A stretch of 64,000 bases of DNA. It comes from Chlorops oryzae (taxonomy: Eukaryota > Arthropoda > Insecta > Diptera > Chloropidae). Location: positions 39,066,395-39,130,394 of the forward strand of contig CM035808.1 in NCBI GenBank assembly GCA_020466095.1. Reading direction: 5' to 3'. Below the pieces are notes generated by a model, which did no database searches, was not told the origin of the DNA, and worked only from the letters and a program-made list of their open reading frames with translations. Positions within the stretch are counted from its first letter, which is position 1, and every line of letters begins with the position of its first letter. The position numbers were made by a program, and so were the translations under genes. Shown here piece after piece: positions 1-11,604 of this stretch.

Positions 1-127
1 TTCTACTAAGATGCGTATATTTATATATATTGTATAAGTAGCTATCATACATACATACGAGGCGTCTATAGTTAGATTTTGTCGTACGTTAACATAATAA
101 ATCTAGCACTCGCGAATGATATCTCTC

Positions 128-190
128 TTTGGCGTAGAGAATAGCGTGACCGCTTAGCAATCTGAAGTGCCCAGGTTCGGGCCATGAGAG
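128..190 (+). repeat. Possible tRNA-derived module (degenerate)
   Basis: A short stretch has a weak A-box-like word (ATAGCGTGACCGC) followed about 30 bp later by CCAGGTTCGGGCC, which resembles a Pol III B box. It does not fold into a complete tRNA by eye. The likeliest reading is a remnant of a tRNA-derived SINE. The call rests on two short motifs only. Confidence 0.22.
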
Positions 191-1889
191 TTCTAAAAAG
201 GAATATATTTTGTGAACAAAAAAGGATGGATTACTTACTTAAAAAAGGTTCAGGATTCGAAAGACTTTCGGGTCTAGGATGTTTCATCAGGGCGTCTTCA
301 TTTAATCTAAGATGAAAAATCCCCGCATGGCTGTAAATTTGTTGCATTTTGGTTTAGAGGTCCATTCCGTCCATTCTCTGCTGCGCTATATTTTCCAATC
401 ATTTTTTATTAAACTAAAAATTCCGGAACATCCCAAACCTTTATGGAATTCAAAAATTCAAACTATTAATGCGTAAAGATATATATGTATATATTAAGAT
501 GGATCAATTCCACAAGCAGAAAATTATCCTATGGTCCATACTTAATAACAATGCCAGATATATCATAGGCCAAATGTAAATTTAAATCCTTTGCTTTTGT
601 AAACAAAGGTTTTTCATGCGATATTTGAATTATTTTGTTGACGGAAACATTTCAAAAAGCAGAAAAACAATCACATCTACATATCGCAAAACTCAAGCCA
701 TTAAATAAATTATATTTGGCTGATCTTTTAAGCAAAAACTTATATATTTCTGGTGTTTAAAATTTTACTAATTATAAAAAAAAAGAAAAATTCAATTATT
801 AAACTTTTTTGACAAGGAAGCTGTAAGTAACATTGAATTCTTTACACATAAAATAAACAACAACAACAAAAAATTAGTGGATAACTATTTTAATAATTTT
901 TGAGTGGATTTTTTTTCAATTCAAAACAATTTTATTATATGTCACGCTTCATTTAATTTATTAAATTATAATAAATAATTTGTATCACGTTTCTAGGGAT
1001 ATGTATGGTGCGCTGGGCATTCCTTCTCAAAAAAACAAAACAAAAACCCATAATCTTATTTTACTAGTGGAAATGTCTATTTTTTTTTTGTCGGACGAAA
1101 CGATCCACCTTAATATGTATGTAGGGATATTATTTAAAGTCAAGAAATCCTTACAATATGCAGAAATGTTCTATGTTAACTGTGACATTTAAGGCAGCTG
1201 CAGTCAGCAGTAATTTTCAAGCCGAAATTTTAATTAAGCTAAAAATTTATCAAAAACCACAACTACATGCATTCACAATGCTTGTAGAGTTCACAACTGT
1301 GAAGAAATTTTTAATTATGCTGCGGTTGAGTAACAGCTGCACTATGTTCAGGGAGTGATAGAGAGAGAAAGAGAGAGAGGGCATTCAATTCAATTTGGTT
1401 TGCCAAAGTGTGCTGTCCTTTTTTTTACTTACAGACACACATACATCCATACATCCATTGCACGCATACCTACATAGTTCTTTTAATTCAACAATGAATT
1501 GAAGTCTACTTTGCAGCGCTTTGAATAACTTATTCGGGCGAACTCTCTGCTGTAATAGAGAAAGAACAAAATTTGAGTAGAGGGAACTCATTCTAAAGCA
1601 AAGTTAAAATAATTTCCTAATGAAAGAACTATGGAATTCATTTTGGACTGAAAGTTAAGATTCTTTTGGAAGAAATCAATTGAAATAATCTTTTAAAATT
1701 TTGTGCTTTTAAAACCGAAAGATTGAGTTCAGAAGCTTTAAATTTGCACAAGTTAAAATAATAGTCATTGAATAAATACAATTATTATGAAAATCGATGA
1801 TGATTAGTAGTATGGCAGCAAGAAAATGAATGCAGCCCCCAGAAGTATGCTCATTTTTAGAATAGTTGCAATTGGAAGGCAACTATTCA
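191..1889. other. AT-rich DNA, no gene recognised
   Basis: No coding, RNA or transposon signal was recognised. The only simple feature is a GA-rich tract at about 1357-1380. Open frames of 60-70 codons here have no recognisable motif and fit chance expectation in AT-rich sequence. Confidence 0.6.
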
Positions 1890-2110
1890 TCATTGTGCGT
1901 AGGTAAAGGGTCTGGCGGGTTGCGGCATCATGAAAGAAATTTATAAATTTTGTTGATTTTTCGATAGGTGCCATCTAAAAACACTGTGGAGACTACTTTT
2001 TAGATTTTTATTTTGAACGGTCCTTGAAATATCCTTGAAAATCCTTTTTTGTTAAGGCTTTTTCAAAATTTTATATCTCAACAACCAATTGAGATAGAGA
2101 GACAATCTAA
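1890..2110 (+). repeat. Solo copy of the repeat found as an inverted pair at 11.6-12.0 kb
   Basis: This stretch shares several blocks, in the same order, with the left arm near 11605-11790: a G-rich start around GGGTCTGGCGGG, the phrase TTTTGTTGATTTTTCGATAG, then a CATCTAAAAACACTGT block and a TTTTATATCTCAA block. No target duplication or boundary could be fixed. It is a dispersed repeat, class unknown. Confidence 0.5.
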
Positions 2111-2164
2111 ACAGATTCTGTTAGAAAATAACACAAGAAAGCTAAAAAATTTTTTCAAAATTTT

Positions 2165-3132
2165 TACACTGAGAAAATTTTTTTCACAAAACCAATAAGA
2201 AAATTTTGAATATTTTTTTCAGTGTATTCCCAGTTTGACGTCACTCTACATATTTTTTTATAGGATACCTCTAAATATTTGCTTTCATTTAAAAAAAGTT
2301 TCATTCAAATTAAATGGCGCAACAGTGAGATATTCCAAAAATTACAAGTGCACATAGATGCTCTAGTACTAATATCCAGTACAAATGTACGAAAATTATA
2401 CAAAACACATACTCATACGGCATGGTTTTAAAAATTTAATACCTCCAGAAATAATTAAGATAAAAAAATTAAACAAACGGTGACTTATTGTTAATAAAAC
2501 AAGGTATTTTTTTTAAACATTCAAGGTGCAAAATTCTTTTTAATGCCCTAACATCTGTCCCTGTCAATGAAATTCAGTTTTTCTGCAGGAGCAAACCGAA
2601 TTAATAAAAAATTAGTTTTAACAAAAAATTTATGAATAACGAAATAAAATACTCTAGTCGAATTGACAAAAAAAAAGAAAAAACAATTATTACCAAAACT
2701 CAATTTTTTTCCTTCGCAAATTACGGTAACATTGTTGTCTTTTCTTGTCTTGTCTTGCCAAACAAGACAAGAATGTTACTGTAATTTGCGAGTAAACTAG
2801 ATGGAAGTTTGGTAATATTCAATTTTTTTCAATTGGACTAGAGTATTTTGTTTCGTTATTAATAAATTTTTTTGTTATTTATTTATTTATTTAACATATT
2901 TGTTATTAATTTGATTTGCTCTTTTACGAACACTGAATTTCGTTGACAGCGACAGAAATTTAGGCATTAAAAAGAATTTTGGCGCTCAAAAGGTTTTACA
3001 AAAACTAAAATAGACTGAAAAAATTAGTTACATTTTTGTTTTCTTTTTTGTGCAAAAATTTTTCTCAGTGTAAAATTTAAAAATAAATTTTCTATATTCC
3101 TTGTTTTATTAACAATAAGTCACCGTTTGTTT
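2165..3132. repeat. Foldback / TIR element complex with TACACTGA ends
   Basis: TACACTGAGAAAA at about 2165 is answered by its inverse, TTTCTCAGTGTA, ending near 3072. Inside lies a large inverted repeat. The 34 bp at 2471-2504 are exactly reverse-complementary to 3099-3132, and a second arm pair around TCGCAAATTAC (2716) and GTAATTTGCGA (2780) meets near 2755. The two systems are staggered: the outer 34-bp arm lies beyond the 3072 end. This suggests nesting or rearrangement rather than one clean element. Small sub-repeats ending in CAGTGTA occur in both arms. No coding capacity is seen. Confidence 0.6.
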
Positions 3133-3197
3133 CATACAGACACCCTTTCTAAAGGTATTTTTAAATCCATATATTTTCGTGAATGAACGGACTCTAA

Positions 3198-3308
3198 CCC
3201 CCTTATTCAAAATCAAACTTAAACTTTAAAACATTGTTTAAATTCAGTTTTTGTATGGAAATTTGATGTTTAAACAATGTTTTTAAAATTTTATTATGAG
3301 TAAGGGGG
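3198..3308. mobile_element. 111-bp MITE, PIF/Harbinger-like, TAA target duplication
   Basis: The element starts CCCCCTTATTC and ends GAGTAAGGGGG, and is flanked on both sides by TAA (3195-3197 and 3309-3311). It is nearly palindromic: both arms contain ACATTGTTTAAA-type blocks. A 3-bp TAA/TTA duplication with G/C-start inverted repeats is the usual pattern of PIF/Harbinger MITEs. The family assignment is inferred from ends and duplication only. Confidence 0.6.
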
Positions 3309-3311
3309 TAA

Positions 3312-4518
3312 GTATCCAAAATATTATAAACACTTATGTATATGCATACTTTTAGGTGCTGAATTAACCTATTTCAAACAATGCGCAAATATTAAGGACT
3401 TTCGGGAACCGATTTTACTATAATTTCAAATGAGGCTTTCATTCATAATGATTTGAGTCAGCGCGAATAATTGCAATTAATTCAGTTCTTAATCTCTTAA
3501 TATGTTCTGACTGAATCACAGAATTACATTCGATTGTTCTGATACTTTGTAATAAATTATGTCAGCTTTCTAATTAGATTGACATATAGTCTCTCTCTTT
3601 ACTTAAACATATACGGCTTTATTTATGAATTATTCAAGTGGAATCGCGCATCACAGTCGAATGAATAATTTTCACACGATTTCTATTGAGTATTTCCTGA
3701 TTGAACCGATTGCATTGGGGTTCGAACATTAATTCAAAATTCCTTTAGTCCAATTAAAAGCACCTCTTGTAAAGTGTGCCTTCAAGAATTGAAGAGCAAA
3801 ATAAGCCTGATTACAATTCGCGATACCATAGTCTGAGTGCGAATAATAAAATTCAAGAAGCTAATACTCAAACGACGGAGAAAAAGAGAAGCTTTGGATT
3901 TCACTCAGCAAAAAATGGCTTTTCTCAGAATCGCAATAATGTCGCTTGATCCGCGAAAATAAGCTTTATGACTCTTCTCACTTTACTGCCTTCAGAAAAG
4001 GTATCTTTAAACAAAAAAATAAATAACTAAGATAAAAAAAAATAAATCTCGAGTATGAAATACGAGAGAGCAATTGAAGTGCTCGTAGGTACTTGTGTGA
4101 CATCGTATCTACCTCCAGCAGCCAGCCATTCAAGTAATCTAGGTTGTCGCATCAAACTGAAAAGAAGAAATTCTATCTTGGAAAAGTCATTGCACTCGAT
4201 GGATGGGAAAACCCATTTTAAGAGCACTCACACTGCGTAATAACTAACGAAGAGAAAATCTTTATTGAGAATTGTAGAATTTTGAGCAAAATGAAGAATT
4301 CATTTAAGAAAAAAGTAAGCAAGACCAAATAGCCGCATTTGAATGAAGTTAGATGAAATTTAGACTATTCTAATATGTAGTATAATAATTGAAACCCAGT
4401 GGCGTATACAAAGGGTAATTAGGAGGTTCAAACCCCTTCCGAAGTGTAAGGAACCACAAAGGAAAACCAGAAAAATTATTTCGCCTAAAATACTTGTCGA
4501 GATAATTTTCTGCCTGAC
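3312..4518. other. Intergenic, no gene recognised
   Basis: AT-rich sequence without a convincing coding frame. An hAT-like start word, CAGTGGCGTATAC, occurs at about 4398. No inverted partner or 8-bp duplication was found for it. Confidence 0.5.
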
Positions 4519-5004
4519 TTAACCCATTAAATGCTTATATGTACAAGGAAAAAAGGTGACAGATCACAGCCATGGAGTCCTTTGTTCAATTAAAAAGGAG
4601 AAATTTTGGTCTTAGCCATGTTAACACATTAATGTTCAATGTTCCAAAAGAGCCTTTCATGAAATGCAAAAAAAAAAAAAACAAACAAGCACAGAAACCA
4701 ACGCCAGACATTTTCTTCGATATTTCATAACTCCACTAAACAGTCCCATGTTAACCCATTTATGACCAACGGTGCCATGTGGAGCAAAACCCACGACATA
4801 AATTTTCACCGAACTGTTAAAGGTTTTAATACATACCCAAACACATATATTGAAAAAATTTGTTTGAAAAAAAAAATCTGAACACTAATGTGTTAACAAA
4901 CAACAAAGAAAAAACATTTTTACCATTATTTTGCTGAATTTAGTTCTGATTTCCATAATTTTTATACTCCTGCGGGTCAAGTATTTTAGCCCTTAATGAG
5001 TTAA
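4519..5004. mobile_element. TTAA-flanked MITE, piggyBac-like, with a nested relative
   Basis: TTAA at 4519-4522 is followed by CCCATTAA. The other end reads CCCTTAATGAG followed by TTAA at 5001-5004. A second, inner pair lies within it: TTAACACATTAATGTTCA at 4621, answered by the inverse of TTAACACATTAGTGTTCA ending at 4896. A further copy of the same word (GTTAACCCATTTATG) lies near 4749. TTAA duplications are the signature of piggyBac-type transposition. No transposase is present. The class call is inference from the ends. Confidence 0.5.
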
Positions 5005-6838
5005 GACTTTTAAAATTTTATTAAATTCTAGGTTTTAAGTTTTGCTACCTTCTTTGGACTCGTTTTCTACGAAAATTTTACAAATCTATTCAGGCTGGAG
5101 TAGAAATTTCGATAAAAGTTTCATTGACATCAGCATAAATAAGTTTCGATCAACTTTTTCTTTGAGACAACGACAAAATATTTTAATAATAAATAAAATC
5201 CCCCCACTCTTAAATGCAAAGTGATATTAATTTTAGCTTGAAAAAATTCTAGTCATAACAATCAGTGGCGAATCCTCAAGTCATTTTCAGGCACTTTCTG
5301 AGGCGATAAAATCTGAAAGTTCGCACGAAAAACTTTGCTGCGCCAAGAAATTGAAGTATATTTCGCGGGAGCTTTGCACTGCCCTGGAGCTCTTCCTCCG
5401 TGCAAATTTATTTCCAATGAACGGCTCAGAATTTGCTCAAATTGAAATCAAATCTCGCTTGTTTTCTGGAATTATTTTTCAGCATGAAGAGAACTATAAC
5501 AGCTCAAAATATTGAGTAAAAATATTCAAGGGTGGGAATGTAATGGATGCACCTACATTGGAAGCTAAAGAAAAAACCCCTAACTAAAACAATGAAAATT
5601 GAAAAAAAAAATTAATTTTTCACATATAGGTACATACATACGAGTATGGGGGAACAATAGGCAAAAACCATGGCAACAAATATTTTGATGAAAATAGTTT
5701 GGAAGAGAAGTAGGCACCTCCATGAACGGTTTTCGGTTCTTTCAGTACTTTTAAATCTGTAGATGATGCGAAATCGAGTTTGGCAATTCTGCTTGAATGA
5801 TTTTAAGCTCGATTTTAATCAATGAATAAAGGAGCTATTGGGCGATAGGATGATGGAGCGAAGGATTGAAGTAGCGCAGTAGCGAAGCATTGAACTACTA
5901 ACCGAATATATTAGTTGATTTTATGCAATAAATTTGAATTCGTTTCATCCCCAAAAACCTGAGTCTAGGCAAACAACGATGAAACCACATGAAGCGTAAA
6001 ATTCACGGATTATTGATTCGCGACACGTAACGGCGAGAGAGTGAGAGAGACGATATTCGATCACAATATTTTAGAACAACAACCAATGCCTTCAAATCGT
6101 TCGTGAGTAACTTTTCACAAAAACTTTAAGCATTAAACGAAAACTTTGATGATGTTCGAACCTCATTTGGTTCTTAATAAATGTACCATTGTGTTTTAGC
6201 CGGTGAAAGAGGTTTCAACATGCCAGGCATATGGGATGGTTTCCCAAAAGTCAGTTAAAACTTTTTTATTGATGCCCACATTCAATAAAGAACGTCCGGC
6301 TTTTAAAACAATAAAAACAACCGCATTCGTATGAGGGTGCTAAGTTAATGGACTTGTTAATGAATGAATTGAGAAAAGACGATAAATAAATTGATTGAGT
6401 GCTCCATTGGTTGTTTGTGTGAAATTGATAAAGATCATTATTCAACAGGCTGTCGCACCAAAAGTGAGGAATTTTCAACCAAAAACTTGGAGAAAAGGAA
6501 AACGTGAAACTTAAGAATGTACAAGTAGGGCACACCTACTCTTCGCTACCTCTTTTATTTACGGAGATATCGGCGTTTAAAATATATTTTTTTATTTCCT
6601 ATGAAAACCCATATACTTTTGGAATTTCCCGGGTGATCACCAGACTCGCTTATTTTCGCTCTAGCTTCTTCAATTTTAAACTTCAATACTACAAATTCGA
6701 AGTTTTCAATTCAAAGGGCAGTCCCTGTAACTGCGAAATTTTTATTTTTTATTTTAAGGAGATTTAAAATTAAAAATTCCTTTAAAGTTCATGTGGTTTA
6801 TATGTATGTATGTTTGTGCATTTGCAGCCGAGTTACAA
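5005..6838. other. Intergenic, no gene recognised
   Basis: No gene, RNA or mobile element was recognised. There is a short GA-rich tract near 6030-6050. Two opposite-strand frames of just under 90 codons overlap at 6266-6767, but neither shows a known motif or protein-like composition. Confidence 0.5.
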
Positions 6839-7148
6839 CCCTGCAGGAAATGTCAATAGTATATACTCTTTCTCTACTGACTGCGTCAACAGTACTACTG
6901 ACCAGTTAAACCCGTCGCAATGCTTTGCGTTATTGACATTTAACATTGAGTTGTCATTGAATGTCAACAGTAGACCGAAAAACTATTGACGAACTATTGA
7001 CTTCGGTACTATTATATAGACAAAAGGAGTACTCTTTTGCTTTATAGGGAGACATGTTGTTGACATGGTCAATAAAGATGAACTATACCTCTTGACAGTA
7101 CAGTTTCTATAATGACACCGCCCGTAAATACTGTTGACGTTGGAACTA

Positions 7149-7812
7149 AGGACTGTCCCAGAAATAACTGTCCTTTTGTTTTTAGGCTATTTATAAAACA
7201 GTGTTAACTCTATAGCAACATATTTGGGAAATACATGGTGTGGCAGGCCATTTGCAAATGTGGCCTTCGAAGTAAGGAATTTGTGACGGATCGCACAATC
7301 AACACCGAAATTTACATCAGAGAGTGTCTGGACCGGCGTTTGCTGCCTTTTATACGTCAACACCAAGGTTCAGTACTATTTTGGCCTAACCTAGCAACAT
7401 CTCACTACGCCCAGAGAACCATGGATTGGTACCAAGCCAATAATGTCACTGTGGTACCAAGAGAAGCAAATCCTCCGAATTGCCCCGAACTTCGTCCAAT
7501 CGAAAAATATTGGGCTTTAATGAAAAGGAACCTTAAGAAGACCAAACAAACTGCGAAGAACATCGAAATATTTCGACATAAATGGCGTCGGGCATACACT
7601 AAGGTGAACGAAAGGTCGGTAAAAAACCTAATGGAGGACCTTAATAAAAAAGTGTATAATTTTTTTAAGTGTATTTTTTTCAGTGTAATTAAAATTTTTA
7701 TTTATTTTGTAATGTTCACTTAATAATAAACTGAAAGAATTTTTAAAAAAACATCATTGGTTTGTTTGCAATAAAAAACAAACAAAAGGACAGTTATTTC
7801 TGGGACAGTCTT
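7149..7812 (+). mobile_element. Tc1/mariner-superfamily element, internally deleted
   Basis: The 664-bp element has inverted ends of about 33 bp with one mismatch. The left end starts AGGACTGTCCCAGAAATAAC and the right end is its inverse. Both are flanked by TA (7147-7148 and 7813-7814), the standard target of the superfamily. Only the C-terminal half of the transposase is present, against roughly 340-350 residues usual for the family, so about half the autonomous element is missing. It lies inside the CCCTGCAG-ended element. Confidence 0.85.
7235..7723 (+). pseudogene. Tc1/mariner-type (IS630-like) transposase, C-terminal fragment
   Basis: This 162-residue open frame matches the catalytic C-terminal half of an IS630/Tc1/mariner DDE transposase that would cut and paste its own element. 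The start MVWQAIC corresponds to the middle of the protein, so the DNA-binding N terminus and the first catalytic aspartate are absent. The motif usually written FWPDLA reads FWPNLA here (near residue 50), replacing the second catalytic acidic residue with asparagine. The third site, within NCPELRPIEKYW (about residues 83-94), is intact. The frame is otherwise uninterrupted, so the loss of function comes from truncation and this substitution. Any ATG here is incidental to the deletion. Confidence 0.85.
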
Positions 7813-7879
7813 TAGTTCTCTTGTCTATATTGACGTCAATATAGACATGGGGCCATATGGCGACAGGCTTCCTGCAGGG

Positions 7880-8352
7880 AATGCTGAATATTGTGTTTAT
7901 TAGACAACTGACATATTGTGTATATAAAATGAGCAGGACTGCGTGTGATTGTGTACATGTTTCGGTGAGACAACAATTTACAAAAACATACTGAGCCCGA
8001 AAGATATTGTATATGCAAAGCAGAGAAAGTTGTTCTGCCAAAACGGAGAGAACAATAGTCAGCACAGCATTGCAATCTCAAAGCAACATGAGCAATTTGT
8101 CATTTGAAAATTAAATTTGCAGAAAATTGACGCGCCACTTGGACACTTGAATTGTGTTTGGAAAGAAAGTTTTTCGATTTCTTGGAAAAAACTTGCGGTT
8201 TCTAAATGAAATAAATTTCGCAAATTCAATTTACAGAATTTATTATAATTAAATTACCTTTAATTTTGTTGACGCTCCTGAGACCAAATGTACATCATTC
8301 AATCACTTCAGTCTGAGATAAAGATACGCCCTACTCTATCATTGGTGTATAG
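7880..8352. other. Intergenic, no gene recognised
   Basis: No coding or RNA feature is seen. The last eight bases, GTGTATAG (8345-8352), are the left copy of the target duplication of the next element. Confidence 0.5.
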
Positions 8353-9475
8353 TAGAGATGGGCACGGGCCTCAATTTTGAGGCCCGGCCCGGCCCGACCC
8401 GAAGCAGATATTTCCGGGCCTGTCCCGGCCCGGACCGGAAAATTTTCAAAGAGGCCCGGCCCGGCCCAGTCCGGCCCGAAAAAAATGATCAAAAAAAATT
8501 AGTTTGTTGTTGCAGTAGTAAGAAGTTCTTCGACTATATAACAGAGTGTATTACATATAAACATATTTTTATTTTTTCTTCGACTACATAACTGAGTGTA
8601 TTATATATAAAAGTAGTTTTTTTTTACATTTATTTTAGAAATATTAAAAATAGTGAGGATATAATCTTTCTGAAATATTTTGAGGAAATTAGTGTTTTAT
8701 ATATGAGTACATACTTTTATAGCTACAAAATAAAGCAAAAGTCATTCAAATAGAAAAAAAAATAACTCAAAATTAAATTTAAGCTTAAAAAAAAGAGTCT
8801 TTAAAAAAAAATCATGAAATTAGAAATCTCTCCAAGAATGAGAGATATTGATACAGATTACGACATCAGAAATTTTTGTTGTAAATGACGTTATTGTTCC
8901 ATTTTTCCCATGTTTGGGCTGCGACATCTTTGTTCTCCTGAGCCATTTTCAAAGCTGAGTTCTAATCAAAAACTTTTCACTTGCCGAAATAACGCAATGA
9001 AAGAAAACGGCCTTAAAAATGGCATAGGAACACAGAGATGTCGTAGCCCAAACATAGGAAAAAAATTGAACAAATAACGTCATTTACAACTAAAACATTC
9101 TAATTTCGTGATCTGTATATCTATCATTCTTGAAATCTCCCTTGTATATTTTTTCCTTTACTCATCATCGAAAATGTAAGTCGGCTTTTACACAACCGTA
9201 TAACTTCACTTGTGCTTCTATTCTCAAATCGAAAATCGGCCAATAATCGATATATGTAAAAGGCCGCAGATGAAATAAGTGCCTTTCCGATAAAAACATT
9301 GTTCAGTGCTTAATATGTAGCGGGCCTCTTTTCGGGCCTACGGGCCTGCGGGATTTCAACCTGAGGCCCGGGCCCGCACGGAAAAAGCCCGTTTTTCATT
9401 TTTTGGCCCGATGCCCGTATTTTTTGACCTAGGCCCGGCGGGCCCCAGGCCCGGCCCGGTCCGTGCCCATCTCTA
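8353..9475. mobile_element. Non-autonomous hAT element with GGCCCG-rich ends
   Basis: The element starts TAGAGATGGGCACGG and ends with its exact inverse. It is flanked by a perfect 8-bp duplication, GTGTATAG (8345-8352 and 9476-9483), as expected for hAT transposition. Inside each end lies a cluster of GGCCCG/CGGGCC words (8367-8480 and 9322-9460), strikingly GC-rich against the AT-rich surroundings. The middle contains a second inverted repeat: the stretch around 8880-8935 reappears inverted near 9030-9090. No transposase frame is present, so it must be mobilised in trans. The perfect duplication argues for a fairly recent insertion. Confidence 0.85.
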
Positions 9476-9585
9476 GTGTATAGACTTTCTCCTTGAAAAA
9501 CAGCGGGGGAATGATGTCCTTTTTGTATATAATAAAATGAAGAATAATCCATTTTCAATATCTTTTCTTTTTCTTATCAAATCCT

Positions 9586-9612
9586 ATATCTATATATATA
9601 TATATATATAAT
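9586..9612. repeat. (TA)n microsatellite
   Basis: A run of alternating T and A, about 13 repeats. Confidence 0.9.
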
Positions 9613-9645
9613 AATATCTGAATCCTTTCAAAGCAAGCAAACATT

Positions 9646-9984
9646 GGGTACATTCATCAGACTCAACTGTTGAGCAACTGTTGAGTGAGCGAATATTCTC
9701 GATTGTTCTTTTTGCTGAACGCTATGCTCTCTCCACTGAACATTTTTTCGTCTTCGCAATGCTGTTAGTACTGATTATGATATGTACATGAAGTACATCA
9801 CTCCCAACATGATTCGTTTCGATTAATTTAATTTTTTGAATCAGCTGTCTTTCAACATGTTGAGCAAAAGAAGATAAATCAATTTCTCTTACACAAATGG
9901 AGGCCGCTCAGTCAACTTGTTACGAACGCTTCAGCAAAACTTTTCTCAACAGTTTCCCAACATTTGAGTCTGCTGAAAGCACCC
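9646..9984. mobile_element. 339-bp MITE with about 40-bp inverted ends
   Basis: The left end, GGGTACATTCATCAGACTCA, and the inverse of the right end, GGGTGCTTTCAGCAGACTCA, match closely. The similarity runs on through copies of CAACTGTTGAG. ATT flanks both sides (9643-9645 and 9985-9987), possibly a 3-bp target duplication of the Harbinger type. There is no coding capacity. The element is well supported by its ends; its superfamily is uncertain. Confidence 0.6.
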
Positions 9985-9987
9985 ATT

Positions 9988-11604
9988 AAGCCCTGAGCAA
10001 CACTTAAGATTCACAATTTTTTGACAAACCTAAAAAAAGAATGGAGCGTTAAGAGTAATTCTCATAAGGATCTCAAGATCGAAAGTACCTATTTCAAACA
10101 TTTACAAGCATGCTTTTAGGGATCAATTTAAATACTTGCGATTGCCCTAGCTATCAGTGAGGCTTATTTAAGGCTTTAATAAGATCCTCAAAGCCTAAAA
10201 TCAAAACTTTGTTGACGAAAGGTACAGAGAGACAAACAGAAGGAGCGACACACAAGCACAGTCAGGCAGACAGAAACATACGAGACAACTAAACCAGCAA
10301 ACAAGGCGACGACCAAATCTTCCGATAACGATTACCAGTTTAATGAAGGTTATGATGTACATATCTCGAATTTTTCTCGGATGAACAAACGCAATTCACG
10401 CTCGATATAAGGCGAAGTCGCCATTAAAAGGGCATTCAACGTCAAAAAAAAACCACAGAAGCTGCGAACGTTGAACTCCGTGTCTAGGCATGCGTTCAGA
10501 TAAAACAATGATTGAGCAAATGTTTACTTTGGAAGTTATATCGCCGCATCCACAAATGGAGCAATTCTTGTTTGACAAGCTTAAGTTCGAACAGAGAAAA
10601 AATATATATTCAAACATACATACATATATCCTGTTGCTGCCATTATTAATTTATTTGAATGCAACCAACGGTCAAATTATTTTTGAATCGCTTACATGGA
10701 GAACAACTGTGCTATTTATATGTGCATGATTCTACATGCCGCAATATTCAGAAGTGTAAATATTTACCGTTCATACAAATGTAAACACAACGGCCTTTAT
10801 TTTTGCTTTCCATATTTTTGTACGTAATTCCAAAAGCGGCTTATTTTAGCCGGAATTTGCATTGGACACACGTGAAATCATGCGTTTTATTGGAAATTTG
10901 AGTGTCCAACCGATTCCGAGGCGTTAAAATAATTGCAATATTTGCTCTTAAATTATTTTCATATATTTTTATTAAAATTTTTTTCTTCGGAAATTTAAAG
11001 CCGGACAAGAAAATATAAAGCTATAAAAAATCCATTTGAGATTCACCAATTTTTGATGAGCTTTGACGAAATTCGGTGGCAATAAAAAACCGCTATTTGG
11101 ATTTTAGTGCTCTAGTGCTTGATGACATCATGGTTTCTAGATTTGCGGGGGCACAGCTGCCACTTTCCAATTTAGGATTTTCAATCGGATTTCTTTCCGT
11201 TTCCACTCAGTGCTAACAAAAATCGAATTTTCTTATTTCCAATCAATATTTTATTTTATTTTTTGTTTGCTTTGCTTTTGGTCGAAATTTAGATGGAAAA
11301 AGAGTTTTCCAAAATCTCAAAATTCGTTTTGTTTTTTCCAATTTTTTTCAGAAAGATGAAAAATTTGGGTATTCACATGGCTCCAGTGGCTTGGGGTTTT
11401 ATTTACTTTTCATTGCGTTCGAGGCAACATAGAGTTTTCTTATAAAAGAAGCTCAACGATTTTGATGAAACTTGGCATGAGTAGGAAAAAGTTCCATACT
11501 TAAATTCGATTGGATCCTTCTTGGAGTATCTCTAGAACGGGCGGGTCTCTTTTTGGCCATAAAAAAAATACTTTGACTATGTTTTGAGGCTCTTAAGTTC
11601 AATT
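9988..11604. other. Intergenic, no gene recognised
   Basis: AT-rich unique-looking sequence without coding, RNA or repeat structure that I could recognise. Overlapping opposite-strand frames near 10400-10720 lack protein-like features. Confidence 0.5.

Larger units (their letters stand above)
6839..7879. mobile_element. TIR element with CCCTGCAGGAA ends, split by a Tc1/mariner insertion
   Basis: CCCTGCAGGAA at 6839-6849 is exactly inverted at 7869-7879. Between the left end and the insertion, words of the form CTATTGAC, GTCAATA and GTTGAC recur about ten times (for example near 6854, 6930, 6983, 6993, 7052 and 7130). Another pair, TATTGACGTCAATA, sits on the right side near 7830. Recurrent subterminal words suggest transposase-binding sites. 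No target duplication is obvious and no transposase of its own is seen, so the superfamily is unknown. A related end sequence occurs at 54.2-54.6 kb. Confidence 0.5.

Noticed and set aside
4396..4410. hAT end CAGTGGCGTATAC
   Set aside because: No inverted partner and no 8-bp duplication found within several kilobases.
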